From JBILVQ01 sp044370375 (GTDB taxonomy: Bacteria > Bacteroidota > Bacteroidia > UBA4408), in assembly GCA_044370375.1 (NCBI GenBank), contig JBILVQ010000043.1, positions 1 to 17,993 of the forward strand: a stretch of DNA of 17,993 nt, given 5' to 3'. A program made the translations under genes and the position numbers. Positions 1 through 6,783 of the stretch are shown here, in pieces. Positions within the stretch are counted from its first letter, which is position 1; each line of letters starts with the position of its first letter. The notes beneath the pieces were generated by a model. That model saw only the letters and a list, made by a program, of their open reading frames with translations, was not told the DNA's origin and did not search any database.

Positions 1-1395
1 GTAAACAGAAACAACATATGGGTGGATGGTATCAGGATTTCTAACTCTGTTTTTGATGAGGTTCATTGCAATTATTTGTACAAAACAGGCTCAGGTTTAT
101 TTTTTGAAGGAAATTGCGGTCCAACAAAAGTGTATGCCAATAATATGCGTAGGAACTTTTGGGGATTGGTATTAAACTATGGACAGATAGGCAACCAATT
201 GGTTGAAAACGGTGTTGATTATGCTGCGGATAATATTTGGACAGGCGATTACTCTACCCCTGACCCGGGCCACAATGGAAACTACTGGCATACCAATGCT
301 TGGGCTTCTATTCCCATGCTCTCTATTTTGAGGACCAGAAACCAGCCGGGTACACCCTATTTGCCCAATCCATTTTTTGCAACAACAGATGTTGCAAATC
401 CAACTTTTTCTAATTTTCTTGCCCCAGACTTTATTAACCCTCAGTGGGGTAATGTTCTGTTCGTTGATGTTAACCAAAATGATTTCCCCAATTTCCCTTA
501 TACCTGCAATAATCCGAATGCAACCGATTTAAGTTTTGGACCTGATGAATTGGAGGACCATTTTACCGGGGGGAGTAATGCAGGCAATGGTGATGATGAG
601 GCCAAAGCGTGGTGGTTAAATTATACTTTTTTAAAAGAGTATAGAAACAACCCTGTTGGTCTGTCAACACCCCTGCAAGCCTTGTACGATTCATTACTGC
701 TTGCTCCAATGGGTCAATTATTGGATATTCAAATCGCCATTGCCGATAGCTTTGGAGTAGATGAAGCTTATCTCCTAAATTTATCCTCTTCTATGGTTGG
801 TATTTCTACAACACTGCAACAAGAAATATCTTGGAAAGAAGCCCTTGAGTTGGTCTTAAACCAAGAAATCAACCAATTGGATACGGCCTATACTACTCCT
901 TCATTGGCAGAAATTTCGGCCATAGAAAATTTGGCTGCATTGTGCCCACTCACCCACGGACCGGGAGTTTATTTGTGCAGGGCGTTGTATACCTCTATTA
1001 CAGGCTTGGTTGATGGTTTTGTGAACGACTGCGAAAAAATTGGGGTTGGTAGTGGTGCCCGATTAGCGAATTCGCTTCCCTATGCTGAATATATTGCGCC
1101 CGGGGAAGAAGAGGATTTGAATTGGGAAAAAGCAAGCACAAGCAATTATGCCAACAGGATGCACTTTTCGGTTTATCCTAATCCTGCAAGCTCCACCATT
1201 TCTTTTCAATTGCCGGAAAACACGGTGTTGAGATTAGCTGAAATTTATGATGCCAGAGGTAAACTGGTGTCACAAATTTCTTCATCAACAGAAAGGACAT
1301 TGGATGTTTCGCAATTATCGAACGGACTTTATTTTTTAAAGTTACAATGCACCAACGGAAAAACCTACACCGAAAAAATCACCATTCAACAATGA
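1..1395 (+). CDS. T9SS type A sorting domain protein with beta-helix-like region (5' end outside window)
   Basis: This is the 3' part of a large secreted protein. The reading frame is open to the first base of the window, so the real start lies upstream; the GTG at 22 is only an internal codon. The first 80 or so residues have the short-strand, Asn/Gly-rich look of right-handed parallel beta-helix repeats (segments such as ISNSVFDEV and VYANNMRRNFWGLVL). The middle is a Pro/Asn-rich stretch, then an alpha-helical part with Cys residues around CPLTHGPGVYLCRALY. The last 75 or so residues form a typical T9SS type A sorting domain: FSVYPNPASSTISFQL, then IYDARGKLV, LSNGLYFLKL and a final basic strand. 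By family knowledge this domain directs export across the outer membrane through the Por/T9SS machinery and is then removed. The stop overlaps the next start (ATGA), so the two genes are probably cotranscribed. No enzymatic motif was recognised. Confidence 0.85.
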   Translation, partial: VNRNNIWVDGIRISNSVFDEVHCNYLYKTGSGLFFEGNCGPTKVYANNMRRNFWGLVLNYGQIGNQLVENGVDYAADNIWTGDYSTPDPGHNGNYWHTNAWASIPMLSILRTRNQPGTPYLPNPFFATTDVANPTFSNFLAPDFINPQWGNVLFVDVNQNDFPNFPYTCNNPNATDLSFGPDELEDHFTGGSNAGNGDDEAKAWWLNYTFLKEYRNNPVGLSTPLQALYDSLLLAPMGQLLDIQIAIADSFGVDEAYLLNLSSSMVGISTTLQQEISWKEALELVLNQEINQLDTAYTTPSLAEISAIENLAALCPLTHGPGVYLCRALYTSITGLVDGFVNDCEKIGVGSGARLANSLPYAEYIAPGEEEDLNWEKASTSNYANRMHFSVYPNPASSTISFQLPENTVLRLAEIYDARGKLVSQISSSTERTLDVSQLSNGLYFLKLQCTNGKTYTEKITIQQ

Positions 1396-3191
1396 TTTTT
1401 TCTAGAAACAACAAGGGCAAAATTTATTTTGCCCTTGTTGTTTTTTTCATCGTTTTCGGTGAACTAAGGTTAAGCGCCCAGCCCATGCATAATTTGGTTC
1501 CAAATCCATCTTTTGATATGACTGATAGTTTAGGTTTGCCCCCAAGATTATTTATTATGGACCCCTGGATTGACCCCAATGGTGCAAGTTCTGACCCGTT
1601 TACAAGTTTTTATGCTGATTCATGCAATTTCTGCGTGCCTTACAACGGAGGTGGTTTTCAATATCCCAGAACAGGAAACGATTATGCAGGATTTCTAACA
1701 TATTCCCCTAGTCCAGGGGGTATTCAAAGGGAATACGTAACCACCCATCTATTGCAAACCTTAACCTCAGGGAGAACTTATTGCTTTACCATGTATTTAT
1801 CCATGCCGGAAAAAACAAGGAGGGCTTGTAATAATGTGGGGGTTTATTTTAGTGTGGATACTCCTATTTGGGCTCCTCCTACCAATATGCCCTATGAGCC
1901 ACAGATAAGTAATGATACGGCCAACCATTTAATAGATACGGCCAACTGGATGCCGGTACAAGGAAGTTTTGTGGCAAATGGCGATGAACGAGTTTTAACC
2001 ATAGGTAATTTTTTACCAGATTCATTGCTTTCCTTTTCTTTTTATCCGCCCGGCCCAGGCTTGGGGGATTGGTGTTATTATTGGGTAGACGATGTATCTT
2101 TGTTCGAGTTACGGGCTTTAGAAAAACCCGACACCTTAATTTGTCCTTTCGATGGTTTTCCACAAACCTTAAAAGCCTATGCGGGTTATAATAGTTATCT
2201 ATGGAATACCGGAGATACAAGTCGAACGATTGTAGTGAATGTACCTGGACAGTATTGGGTAACTGCATCAAACTGGTGCGGAACCGTTACCGATACCATT
2301 GAAGTAAAAATATTTGATACTTTGTTGGTGCAAAATCTTTTGGGTTCCAACAAATCTATTTGTGCAGAGCAGTTTCCTTATAGTTTAAGTCCGCTTCAAA
2401 ACAATGGTTTGCTTAGCAATTATGTATGGAGTACCGGCAGCAACAGCGAGCAAATTCAAGTTAACGAGCCGGGCACCTATTGGTTAAGCAACACTTATTA
2501 TTGCGGCACGGTTACCGATAGCATCACTGTAAATTTACTGCCCTCACCCAACTTAAATCTTGGCTCAGACACCACACTTTGTTTAGGTCAGCAATTACAG
2601 CTAAGTGCGCCTGATAGCTTGCAATATTTTTGGAGCAATGGTTCAAACAATAAAACAATTGTGGTTGATACCACCGCAAACATAACTTTGCTTGTGCTTA
2701 ATCAATTTGGTTGTAGCAACAAGGATAGTATTCAGGTAATTTACGAGCAGGCTTACAATCAATTTTTACCCAACGATACTACACTTATTGCGGGATATAC
2801 TTTAAGCATTGAAATACCCAACAACCTGAATAATATTTTGTGGAATGATGGTAGTAATGCAATGCAAAGAAATATTGCCGAGGCAGGCTTATATTTTGTT
2901 CGAGCAAGCGATGAAAACAATTGTTTGTTGAGCGATAGTGTTATGGTAAATTTTAGTGCCATTAATCTGCAAATGCCGGGTATAATTTCAAAAGGAGATT
3001 TTTTTGTAATTCGTAACTTACCGCCGGGAGCAAAATTAGAAGTTTTTAATTCTTTAGGCCAATTGGTTTTCCTGTCTGATGCTTATCAAAATGAATGGCA
3101 GCCTAATTTCGGGGATGCTGTTTTTTTGGCCAGATTAACCACACACAACAATGAAGTTTTTATTTCAAAATTCGTTTGTTTTGGAAAATAA
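1392..3191 (+). CDS. large secreted Ig-like repeat protein with divergent T9SS-type C-terminus
   Basis: The product is about 599 residues. ATG 1392 is chosen over in-frame ATG 1347 because it overlaps the upstream stop as ATGA and gives a clean signal peptide: basic start, hydrophobic IYFALVVFFIVFG, cleavage near LRLSAQ. The mature N-terminus (NLVPNPSFDMTDSLGLPP, with WVDDVSLFEL near residue 240) matches the jelly-roll carbohydrate-binding-like module common in secreted Bacteroidota proteins. The middle holds at least three Ig-like units marked by LWNTGDTSRTIVVNVPGQYWV, VWSTGSNSEQIQVNEPGTYWL and FWSNGSNNKTIVV, each with paired Cys and D[TS]I strands. The C-terminus (LEVFNSLGQLVF ... AVFLARLTTHNNEVFISKF) looks like a degenerate type A sorting domain lacking the PNP motif. 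Likely cell-surface or extracellular; the ligand is unknown. A terminator-like hairpin lies within its first 18 codons. Confidence 0.85.
   Translation: MIFSRNNKGKIYFALVVFFIVFGELRLSAQPMHNLVPNPSFDMTDSLGLPPRLFIMDPWIDPNGASSDPFTSFYADSCNFCVPYNGGGFQYPRTGNDYAGFLTYSPSPGGIQREYVTTHLLQTLTSGRTYCFTMYLSMPEKTRRACNNVGVYFSVDTPIWAPPTNMPYEPQISNDTANHLIDTANWMPVQGSFVANGDERVLTIGNFLPDSLLSFSFYPPGPGLGDWCYYWVDDVSLFELRALEKPDTLICPFDGFPQTLKAYAGYNSYLWNTGDTSRTIVVNVPGQYWVTASNWCGTVTDTIEVKIFDTLLVQNLLGSNKSICAEQFPYSLSPLQNNGLLSNYVWSTGSNSEQIQVNEPGTYWLSNTYYCGTVTDSITVNLLPSPNLNLGSDTTLCLGQQLQLSAPDSLQYFWSNGSNNKTIVVDTTANITLLVLNQFGCSNKDSIQVIYEQAYNQFLPNDTTLIAGYTLSIEIPNNLNNILWNDGSNAMQRNIAEAGLYFVRASDENNCLLSDSVMVNFSAINLQMPGIISKGDFFVIRNLPPGAKLEVFNSLGQLVFLSDAYQNEWQPNFGDAVFLARLTTHNNEVFISKFVCFGK
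1406..1447 (+). terminator. perfect hairpin plus T-run inside the start of the downstream gene
   Basis: Positions 1406-1423 and 1426-1443 are perfect inverted repeats (arms contain AACAAGGGCAAAA and TTTTGCCCTTGTT) around a 2-nt centre. They are followed by a T tract ending at 1447. This is the shape of an intrinsic terminator for the gene ending at 1395, but it lies entirely inside the signal-peptide codons of the gene starting at 1392. The structure is seen directly. Whether it terminates, or is suppressed by ribosomes crossing the ATGA junction, is inference. Confidence 0.7.
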
Positions 3192-3204
3192 ATGTTTGTT
3201 TTTG

Positions 3205-3394
3205 AGAAAGCTTTCTAGAAAGAAGTTAAAGCCCGGCTTAGCGATTGACGTGGAAAGCTTTTGTTATGAAGCAAAGCGGAGTAACAAAACTTGGAACAGA
3301 AAGCGCGGCCACTTTTGCATGGAACTTTAATTTATAGCATTTAGTACAAAGTACTAAACATGTTTTTTGTTTTGTAAGCGCAAAAGTGGAAAGC
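3205..3394. repeat. palindrome-rich intergenic element (gene-free 3192-3512)
   Basis: This gene-free stretch of about 320 bases between the secreted-protein gene and paaB is dense in symmetry. Overlapping 12-bp palindromes lie at 3205-3216 (AGAAAGCTTTCT) and 3211-3222 (CTTTCTAGAAAG). TTTTGTTA at 3259-3266 pairs with TAACAAAA at 3282-3289. CCACTTTTGC at 3309-3318 pairs with GCAAAAGTGG at 3380-3389 and encloses the TTTAGTAC hairpin. TGGAAAGC occurs at 3251-3258 and again at 3387-3394. No ORF of coding character was seen. The design suggests a dispersed intergenic repeat or a structured RNA, but only one copy is visible here. Confidence 0.5.
3340..3358. repeat. TTTAGTAC-N3-GTACTAAA inverted repeat, copy 1
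   Basis: There are perfect 8-bp arms (3340-3347 and 3351-3358) around AAA. A near-identical structure sits at 11961-11979 just after atpG. It could be an RNA hairpin or a dimeric regulator site; the sequence alone does not decide. Confidence 0.5.
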
Positions 3395-3485
3395 CCCTGT
3401 TTATTCAATTATGCTGTGATGGTTTTTGTTTCATGATAGGTGGGTTGCTGAGGAAAATAAAAATCCCTTTTTTGACCATTTTTTT

Positions 3486-3493
3486 TATCTTCG
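3486..3493 (+). promoter_or_regulatory. possible -7 promoter element for paaBC
   Basis: TATCTTCG is one base off the Bacteroidota -7 consensus TAnnTTTG and lies 19 nt before the paaB start, a usual distance for a short leader. The nearest TTTG (3471-3474) is only 11 nt upstream, too close for a normal -33 element, so confidence is low. Confidence 0.3.
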
Positions 3494-3512
3494 CAGCCAA
3501 AATTCTCATTCA

Positions 3513-3818
3513 ATGAGCCAAACAGAAAATTCAGCCGCCACGCAGGGTACTTTATGGGAGGTTTTTATTCAGGCAAACCCCGGTATTCCGCATAAGCATG
3601 CCGGAAGTTTGCATGCCCCCGATGCCGAAATGGCCCTGCAGGCAGCACGCGATGTTTATACCCGCCGAAACGAAGGCATGAGCATTTGGGTGGTGCCGGC
3701 TGCCGCCATTACAGCATCAAGCCCCGAAGATGCAGGCGCTTTTTTTGAACCCGCCAACGATAAAGTTTATCGCCATCCTACCTTTTATAAAGTTCCTGAA
3801 GGAGTTAAATATCTTTAA
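3513..3818 (+). CDS. paaB: 1,2-phenylacetyl-CoA epoxidase subunit PaaB
   Basis: The product is 101 residues, close to the roughly 95 of Escherichia coli PaaB. The diagnostic family pattern is present: LWEVFIQ, HKHAGSLHAPDAEMAL, ARDVYTRRNEG, SIWVVPAAAI, then FFEPANDKVYRHPTFY and a short VPEGVKYL tail. PaaB is a small non-catalytic subunit of the multicomponent monooxygenase that epoxidises the ring of phenylacetyl-CoA in aerobic phenylacetate degradation. It is thought to link the PaaA-PaaC catalytic core with the reductase. The start at 3513 is preferred over upstream in-frame codons because conservation begins a few residues later and the extension looks random. paaC starts 2 nt after the stop, so the two are surely cotranscribed. 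The usual upstream neighbour paaA is absent. Confidence 0.95.
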   Translation: MSQTENSAATQGTLWEVFIQANPGIPHKHAGSLHAPDAEMALQAARDVYTRRNEGMSIWVVPAAAITASSPEDAGAFFEPANDKVYRHPTFYKVPEGVKYL

Positions 3819-3820
3819 GC

Positions 3821-4582
3821 ATGGACCAATTGCAAGCTGCAAAATTTGATTATTGCCTGATGTTGGGCGATAGTGCCCTTATTTTGGGTCACCGCCTAAG
3901 CGAATGGTGTGGCCATGGACCTGTGCTGGAAGAAGATATTGCCATGATCAATGTGGCCCTCGACCTGGTGGGCCTGTCGCGCAATTTGCTTAGTTATGCC
4001 GGTGAAGTGGAAGGAAAAGGCCGAGACGAAGACCAATTGGCTTATTTGCGCGATGCCAAAGATTACCGCAATCATTTATTGGTTGAACAAGACAATGGTG
4101 ATTTTGGAAAGACCGTTGTACGACAGTTTTTGTTTGATGTTTATGCTCAGTTGCTCTACAAGCGCCTAAGCGAATCGAAAGATGAACAATTGGCTGCCAT
4201 TGCGGCTAAAGCCGTTAAAGAAATGGATTACCATGTGCGCCACTCTTCGCAGTGGATGTTACGTTTGGGCGATGGTACGGCCGAAAGTCATGAGCGCATG
4301 CAAAATGCCCTTGACGATTTATGGATGTACACCGGCGATTTGTTTGCTACCACCGATGGCGACCGCCTGCTTGAAGCACAAGGTGTGGCCGTTTGCCCCG
4401 ATGCTTTGCAGGCTGAATGGTTGAAGACGGTAACAGAAATCTGCCATCAGGCTACCTTGGTAGTTCCTGCTTCGGCTTATGCGCTAAAAGGCTCGCGCGA
4501 GGGCCGACATACCGAACAGTTGGGCTTTATCTTGGCCGACTTACAGTTTGTTCAAAGAGCCTATCCGGGCAACCAGTGGTAA
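3821..4582 (+). CDS. paaC: 1,2-phenylacetyl-CoA epoxidase subunit PaaC
   Basis: The product is 253 residues, the normal family length. Conserved PaaC landmarks are present in order: LGDSALILGHRLSEWCGHGP, EEDIAMINVALDLVGLSRNL, LLVEQDNGDFGKTVVRQFLF, KEMDYHVRHSSQWMLRLGDG followed by TAESHERMQ, LWMYTGDLF, and the final LQFVQRAYPGNQW. By family knowledge PaaC is a ferritin-like helical protein that pairs with the di-iron catalytic subunit PaaA and has a structural role in the epoxidase that forms 1,2-epoxyphenylacetyl-CoA in the cytoplasm. It starts 2 nt after paaB. No paaA, paaD or paaE follows; the next gene is an unrelated phosphoesterase. GC content (about 48% in a sampled line) is higher than in the secreted-protein genes upstream (about 37%), but similar to der. 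Confidence 0.96.
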   Translation: MDQLQAAKFDYCLMLGDSALILGHRLSEWCGHGPVLEEDIAMINVALDLVGLSRNLLSYAGEVEGKGRDEDQLAYLRDAKDYRNHLLVEQDNGDFGKTVVRQFLFDVYAQLLYKRLSESKDEQLAAIAAKAVKEMDYHVRHSSQWMLRLGDGTAESHERMQNALDDLWMYTGDLFATTDGDRLLEAQGVAVCPDALQAEWLKTVTEICHQATLVVPASAYALKGSREGRHTEQLGFILADLQFVQRAYPGNQW

Positions 4583-4594
4583 GGGCTTAAGGCT

Positions 4595-4623
4595 TGACAC
4601 AGCTAAACTTTAGGCTGCTGTCA
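4595..4623 (+). terminator. stem-loop downstream of paaC
   Basis: TGACA (4595-4599) pairs with TGTCA (4619-4623), and CAGC pairs with GCTG inside it. The inner CTAAA/TTTAG can extend the stem. It begins 12 nt after the paaC stop, a usual place for a 3'-end hairpin, but no T-run follows. It may be a transcript-end stabiliser rather than a terminator. A second hairpin, AGCTGC/GCAGCT at 4681-4700, has its T-run in the loop. Confidence 0.4.
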
Positions 4624-4699
4624 GGGACCCATTTGCTGCAAGTGTTCACTCTTTTTTGACTTGTCTCCTTGTCATGCCTTAGCTGCTTTTTCAGGCAGC

Positions 4700-4732
4700 T
4701 TTGTCAGCAAAAGGAGAGCGGAATAACTTTTG
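4700..4732 (+). promoter_or_regulatory. possible promoter of the metallophosphoesterase gene
   Basis: TTTG at 4700-4703 and AACTTTTG at 4725-4732 are 21 nt apart. They approximate the Bacteroidota TTTG / TAnnTTTG pair, with one mismatch in the -7 box. The -7 box ends 22 nt before the chosen ATG at 4755. This fits a new transcription unit after the paaC hairpin. Confidence 0.4.
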
Positions 4733-4754
4733 TGCAACAAAGCAAAAAAACCTT

Positions 4755-5993
4755 ATGCTTTTTCGCATTCTCATCCTTTTTGCCGCCTGGTTTTTATTAG
4801 ACGGTTATGGTTTTAATGTGCTCAAATCACTTGAGCACAGCAGTTTTCCTGAACTATGGCAGAATGTATTCCGCATCAGTTATTGGCTGGTAGATGCCTT
4901 GTTTGTTTTGCTTTTGGTGAACGAAGGGTTTAAAATCAGGAGCAATAAAGGACCGCGGCCGCGCAGTTTTCAGTTGGTAGGTATCTTTTTGCTCATTTTT
5001 GTTCCGAAATTATTTTTGGGTTTAATGATGCTGGGGGAGGATGTTTTTCGCTTGGGGCTGGGCTCCTTTGATTTATTAACGGCCGGAAACTGGGATTGGG
5101 CGGAGCGTTCGGCCACCTACAGCATGACCGCTTTGGGTTTGGCTTTTATTCCTTTTGCCGGGGTTTTGCATGGCATGACCCGCGGGAAGTATCAATACAA
5201 AGTAAAAAATCTGGCGCTGAGCCTGACAGAATTACCGCCTTCATTTGACGGGTTTAAAATTGTACAGATTTCGGACATCCATGCGGGAAGTTTTGATAGT
5301 GTGGCTGCCGTTAAAAGGGGCATTAAGAAGATCAATGACCTTCAACCCGATTTAATTGTTTTTACCGGTGATTTGGTAAATCATCATTATTCGGAGGCCG
5401 AGCCTTGGGTAGATATTTTTGCTGCGCTGGAAGCACCTTACGGGAAAATTTCTGTGTTGGGCAATCATGATTATCCGCTAAGTTATTTTAGCAAGGGTGA
5501 TGAAAGCAAGTGGAATCATCATTTGCAGCAAATAGGCAATTTGCATCAAAGAATGGGTTTTCGCTTGTTAAAAAACGAGAGCACAGCCATCAATATCGGT
5601 AAAGAAAAGATTTTTGTAAGTGGGGTAGAGAATTGGGGCATACCGCCTTTTCCGCAACTGGGTAATTTGCGGGAGGCCTCGGCCATGGTGGAGCCGGGCA
5701 GTGTAAATATTTTGCTTTCGCACGACCCATCGCACTGGGATGCAGAAGTAAAAGATTTTTCTATAAAATATCACTTAACTTTGTCGGGTCACACCCACGG
5801 AATGCAGTTTGGCTTTGAGGTGGGTAATTACAAATGGAGTCCGGTGAAATACAAGTATCCTAAATGGGCGGGTCATTACAGCGAGAACGATAAACATTTG
5901 TATGTGAATCGTGGTTTCGGATTTATTGGCTTCTCTGGCAGGATAGGAATTTATCCGGAGATTACCTTAATAACACTTAAAAAAGCGTCATGA
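4755..5993 (+). CDS. membrane-anchored calcineurin-like metallophosphoesterase
   Basis: The product is about 412 residues. ATG 4755 is preferred over the TTG at 4701 because the first hydrophobic helix (FRILILFAAWFLL) begins at once and the longer start adds only a non-conserved tail. Roughly four membrane helices occupy the first 150 residues. They are followed by a complete metallophosphatase domain of the COG1408 (YaeI/YkuE-like) type: SDIHAG (D174, H176), TGDLVN (D206), GNHD (N237, H238, D239), LLSHDPSHWD, and SGHTHGMQFG (H346, H348). All expected di-metal ligands are present, so the enzyme should be active. Homologues hydrolyse phosphoesters near the membrane, some acting on lipid or lipid-A precursors, but the substrate cannot be read from sequence. 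The stop overlaps the next start as ATGA, implying translational coupling. Confidence 0.9.
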   Translation: MLFRILILFAAWFLLDGYGFNVLKSLEHSSFPELWQNVFRISYWLVDALFVLLLVNEGFKIRSNKGPRPRSFQLVGIFLLIFVPKLFLGLMMLGEDVFRLGLGSFDLLTAGNWDWAERSATYSMTALGLAFIPFAGVLHGMTRGKYQYKVKNLALSLTELPPSFDGFKIVQISDIHAGSFDSVAAVKRGIKKINDLQPDLIVFTGDLVNHHYSEAEPWVDIFAALEAPYGKISVLGNHDYPLSYFSKGDESKWNHHLQQIGNLHQRMGFRLLKNESTAINIGKEKIFVSGVENWGIPPFPQLGNLREASAMVEPGSVNILLSHDPSHWDAEVKDFSIKYHLTLSGHTHGMQFGFEVGNYKWSPVKYKYPKWAGHYSENDKHLYVNRGFGFIGFSGRIGIYPEITLITLKKAS

Positions 5994-6355
5994 ACGATAC
6001 AAGCAGCAATGCACTTCAACAATTTAACCGCTCCCAGGTGGCCTGGTTATGGGTAGGCATTCTTTTGACCGAGTTTTCATCTTTGATGAATTTTTTCGGA
6101 CCCATTGAGAGTCCGGTGTATGGTTATCTTTTTATGGTAATGGCCTTGGCAAGTGCCTTGGTTTTTGTATTGAGAGAAAGGATTACCTTTATTCCGTATA
6201 AGCCTACGGTATTGTTGATGTTTCAGGGTTTGTGCCTGGCCATGGCGGGTTATAGTTTTTACCACATGGGCAAGATGTTTATGCCACATATTTTTGTATT
6301 GGCAGGAGCAGGTTTTTTTGTGCTGAGCGGCATGAAATTGTTGGATAAGTTGTAG
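5990..6355 (+). CDS. small four-helix membrane protein of unknown function
   Basis: The product is 121 residues with about four hydrophobic segments: VAWLWVGILLTEFSSLMNFF, YGYLFMVMALASALVFVL, PTVLLMFQGLCLAMAGYSF and HIFVLAGAGFFVLSGMKLL. They are separated by short loops, with RERITFIPYK as the main basic one. I do not recognise the family. The start overlaps the stop of the phosphoesterase gene by 4 nt (ATGA), so the pair is one operon and the proteins may act together in the inner membrane. It does not resemble AtpI or AtpZ, which might be expected upstream of an ATP synthase cluster. Confidence 0.75.
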   Translation: MNDTSSNALQQFNRSQVAWLWVGILLTEFSSLMNFFGPIESPVYGYLFMVMALASALVFVLRERITFIPYKPTVLLMFQGLCLAMAGYSFYHMGKMFMPHIFVLAGAGFFVLSGMKLLDKL

Positions 6356-6783
6356 GGGAGGTTGTAAATCTGCAGCTCCTTATGCGTGTTATATTCTTAA
6401 CAAAGCTCCAGTTGCACTTATCAGCTTTTTGGAGTGGCATATCTAATGCAAATCAACCAAGGCTTTAATTAACTCCCTAGGAGCGAAATGCTATTTGGCC
6501 CCTTAGCAGCCATCATATCAAAAGACCTGGCCACCGAATGGCCCAAAAATCAATCATTTGCTTCTGTTCAAAGCATAAAATTTTTACTCTTTTTGAAAAG
6601 TATCCTAGCTATCTTCTATGAAATTGGAAAGGGTCAAGACTGTCATTTCTGCCCAAAACGTCAGGTCATCCACTTTGGTTAGCGCCTATGGTTTGCTGAC
6701 AAAAAAAAATAATTTCAAAGACCTCTTTGTAGCCTAAAAAGTGTACCTTTGCACGCGGAATTTCAAGGGTATTCTACTTTTTC
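6356..6783. other. intergenic region upstream of the atp operon
   Basis: This gene-free stretch of 428 bases ends in the atp promoter. It contains CTCCA/TGGAG and GGCCA-N5-TGGCC inverted repeats and several GTCA words between 6633 and 6668 that may or may not be a regulator site. A 64-codon frame at 6488-6682 has an AGGAG four bases before its ATG, but its peptide shows no family features or convincing structure. No RNA gene was recognised. Confidence 0.5.
6744..6751 (+). promoter_or_regulatory. probable -7 element of the atp operon promoter
   Basis: TACCTTTG matches the Bacteroidota -7 consensus TAnnTTTG exactly and lies 32 nt before the atpB start. The TTTG at 6726-6729 is 14 nt upstream, shorter than the usual gap, so the -33 box is uncertain. 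It is the only clear promoter before the cluster and probably drives the whole operon. Confidence 0.6.

Noticed and set aside
1347..1391. Upstream in-frame ATG as start of the second secreted-protein gene
   Set aside because: It would put 15 polar, His/Lys-rich residues before the signal peptide; ATG 1392 gives ATGA coupling and a normal signal sequence.
3192..3512. CRISPR array or tRNA in the structured spacer
   Set aside because: No regular direct repeats with unique spacers, and no cloverleaf or CCA-type pattern; the repeats are palindromic and unequal.
3821..4582. Horizontal transfer of paaBC based on higher GC than the upstream genes
   Set aside because: The sampled GC is close to that of der, a core gene, so the contrast reflects the AT-rich secreted-protein genes instead.
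6633..6668. Four GTCA words upstream of the atp promoter as a possible operator
   Set aside because: Spacing is irregular (9, 18 and 5 nt) and a 4-base word recurs by chance; no clear dyad.
6488..6682. 64-codon plus-strand ORF with AGGAG before its ATG
   Set aside because: No family features and no second line of evidence; Shine-Dalgarno sequences are not a reliable signal in this phylum.
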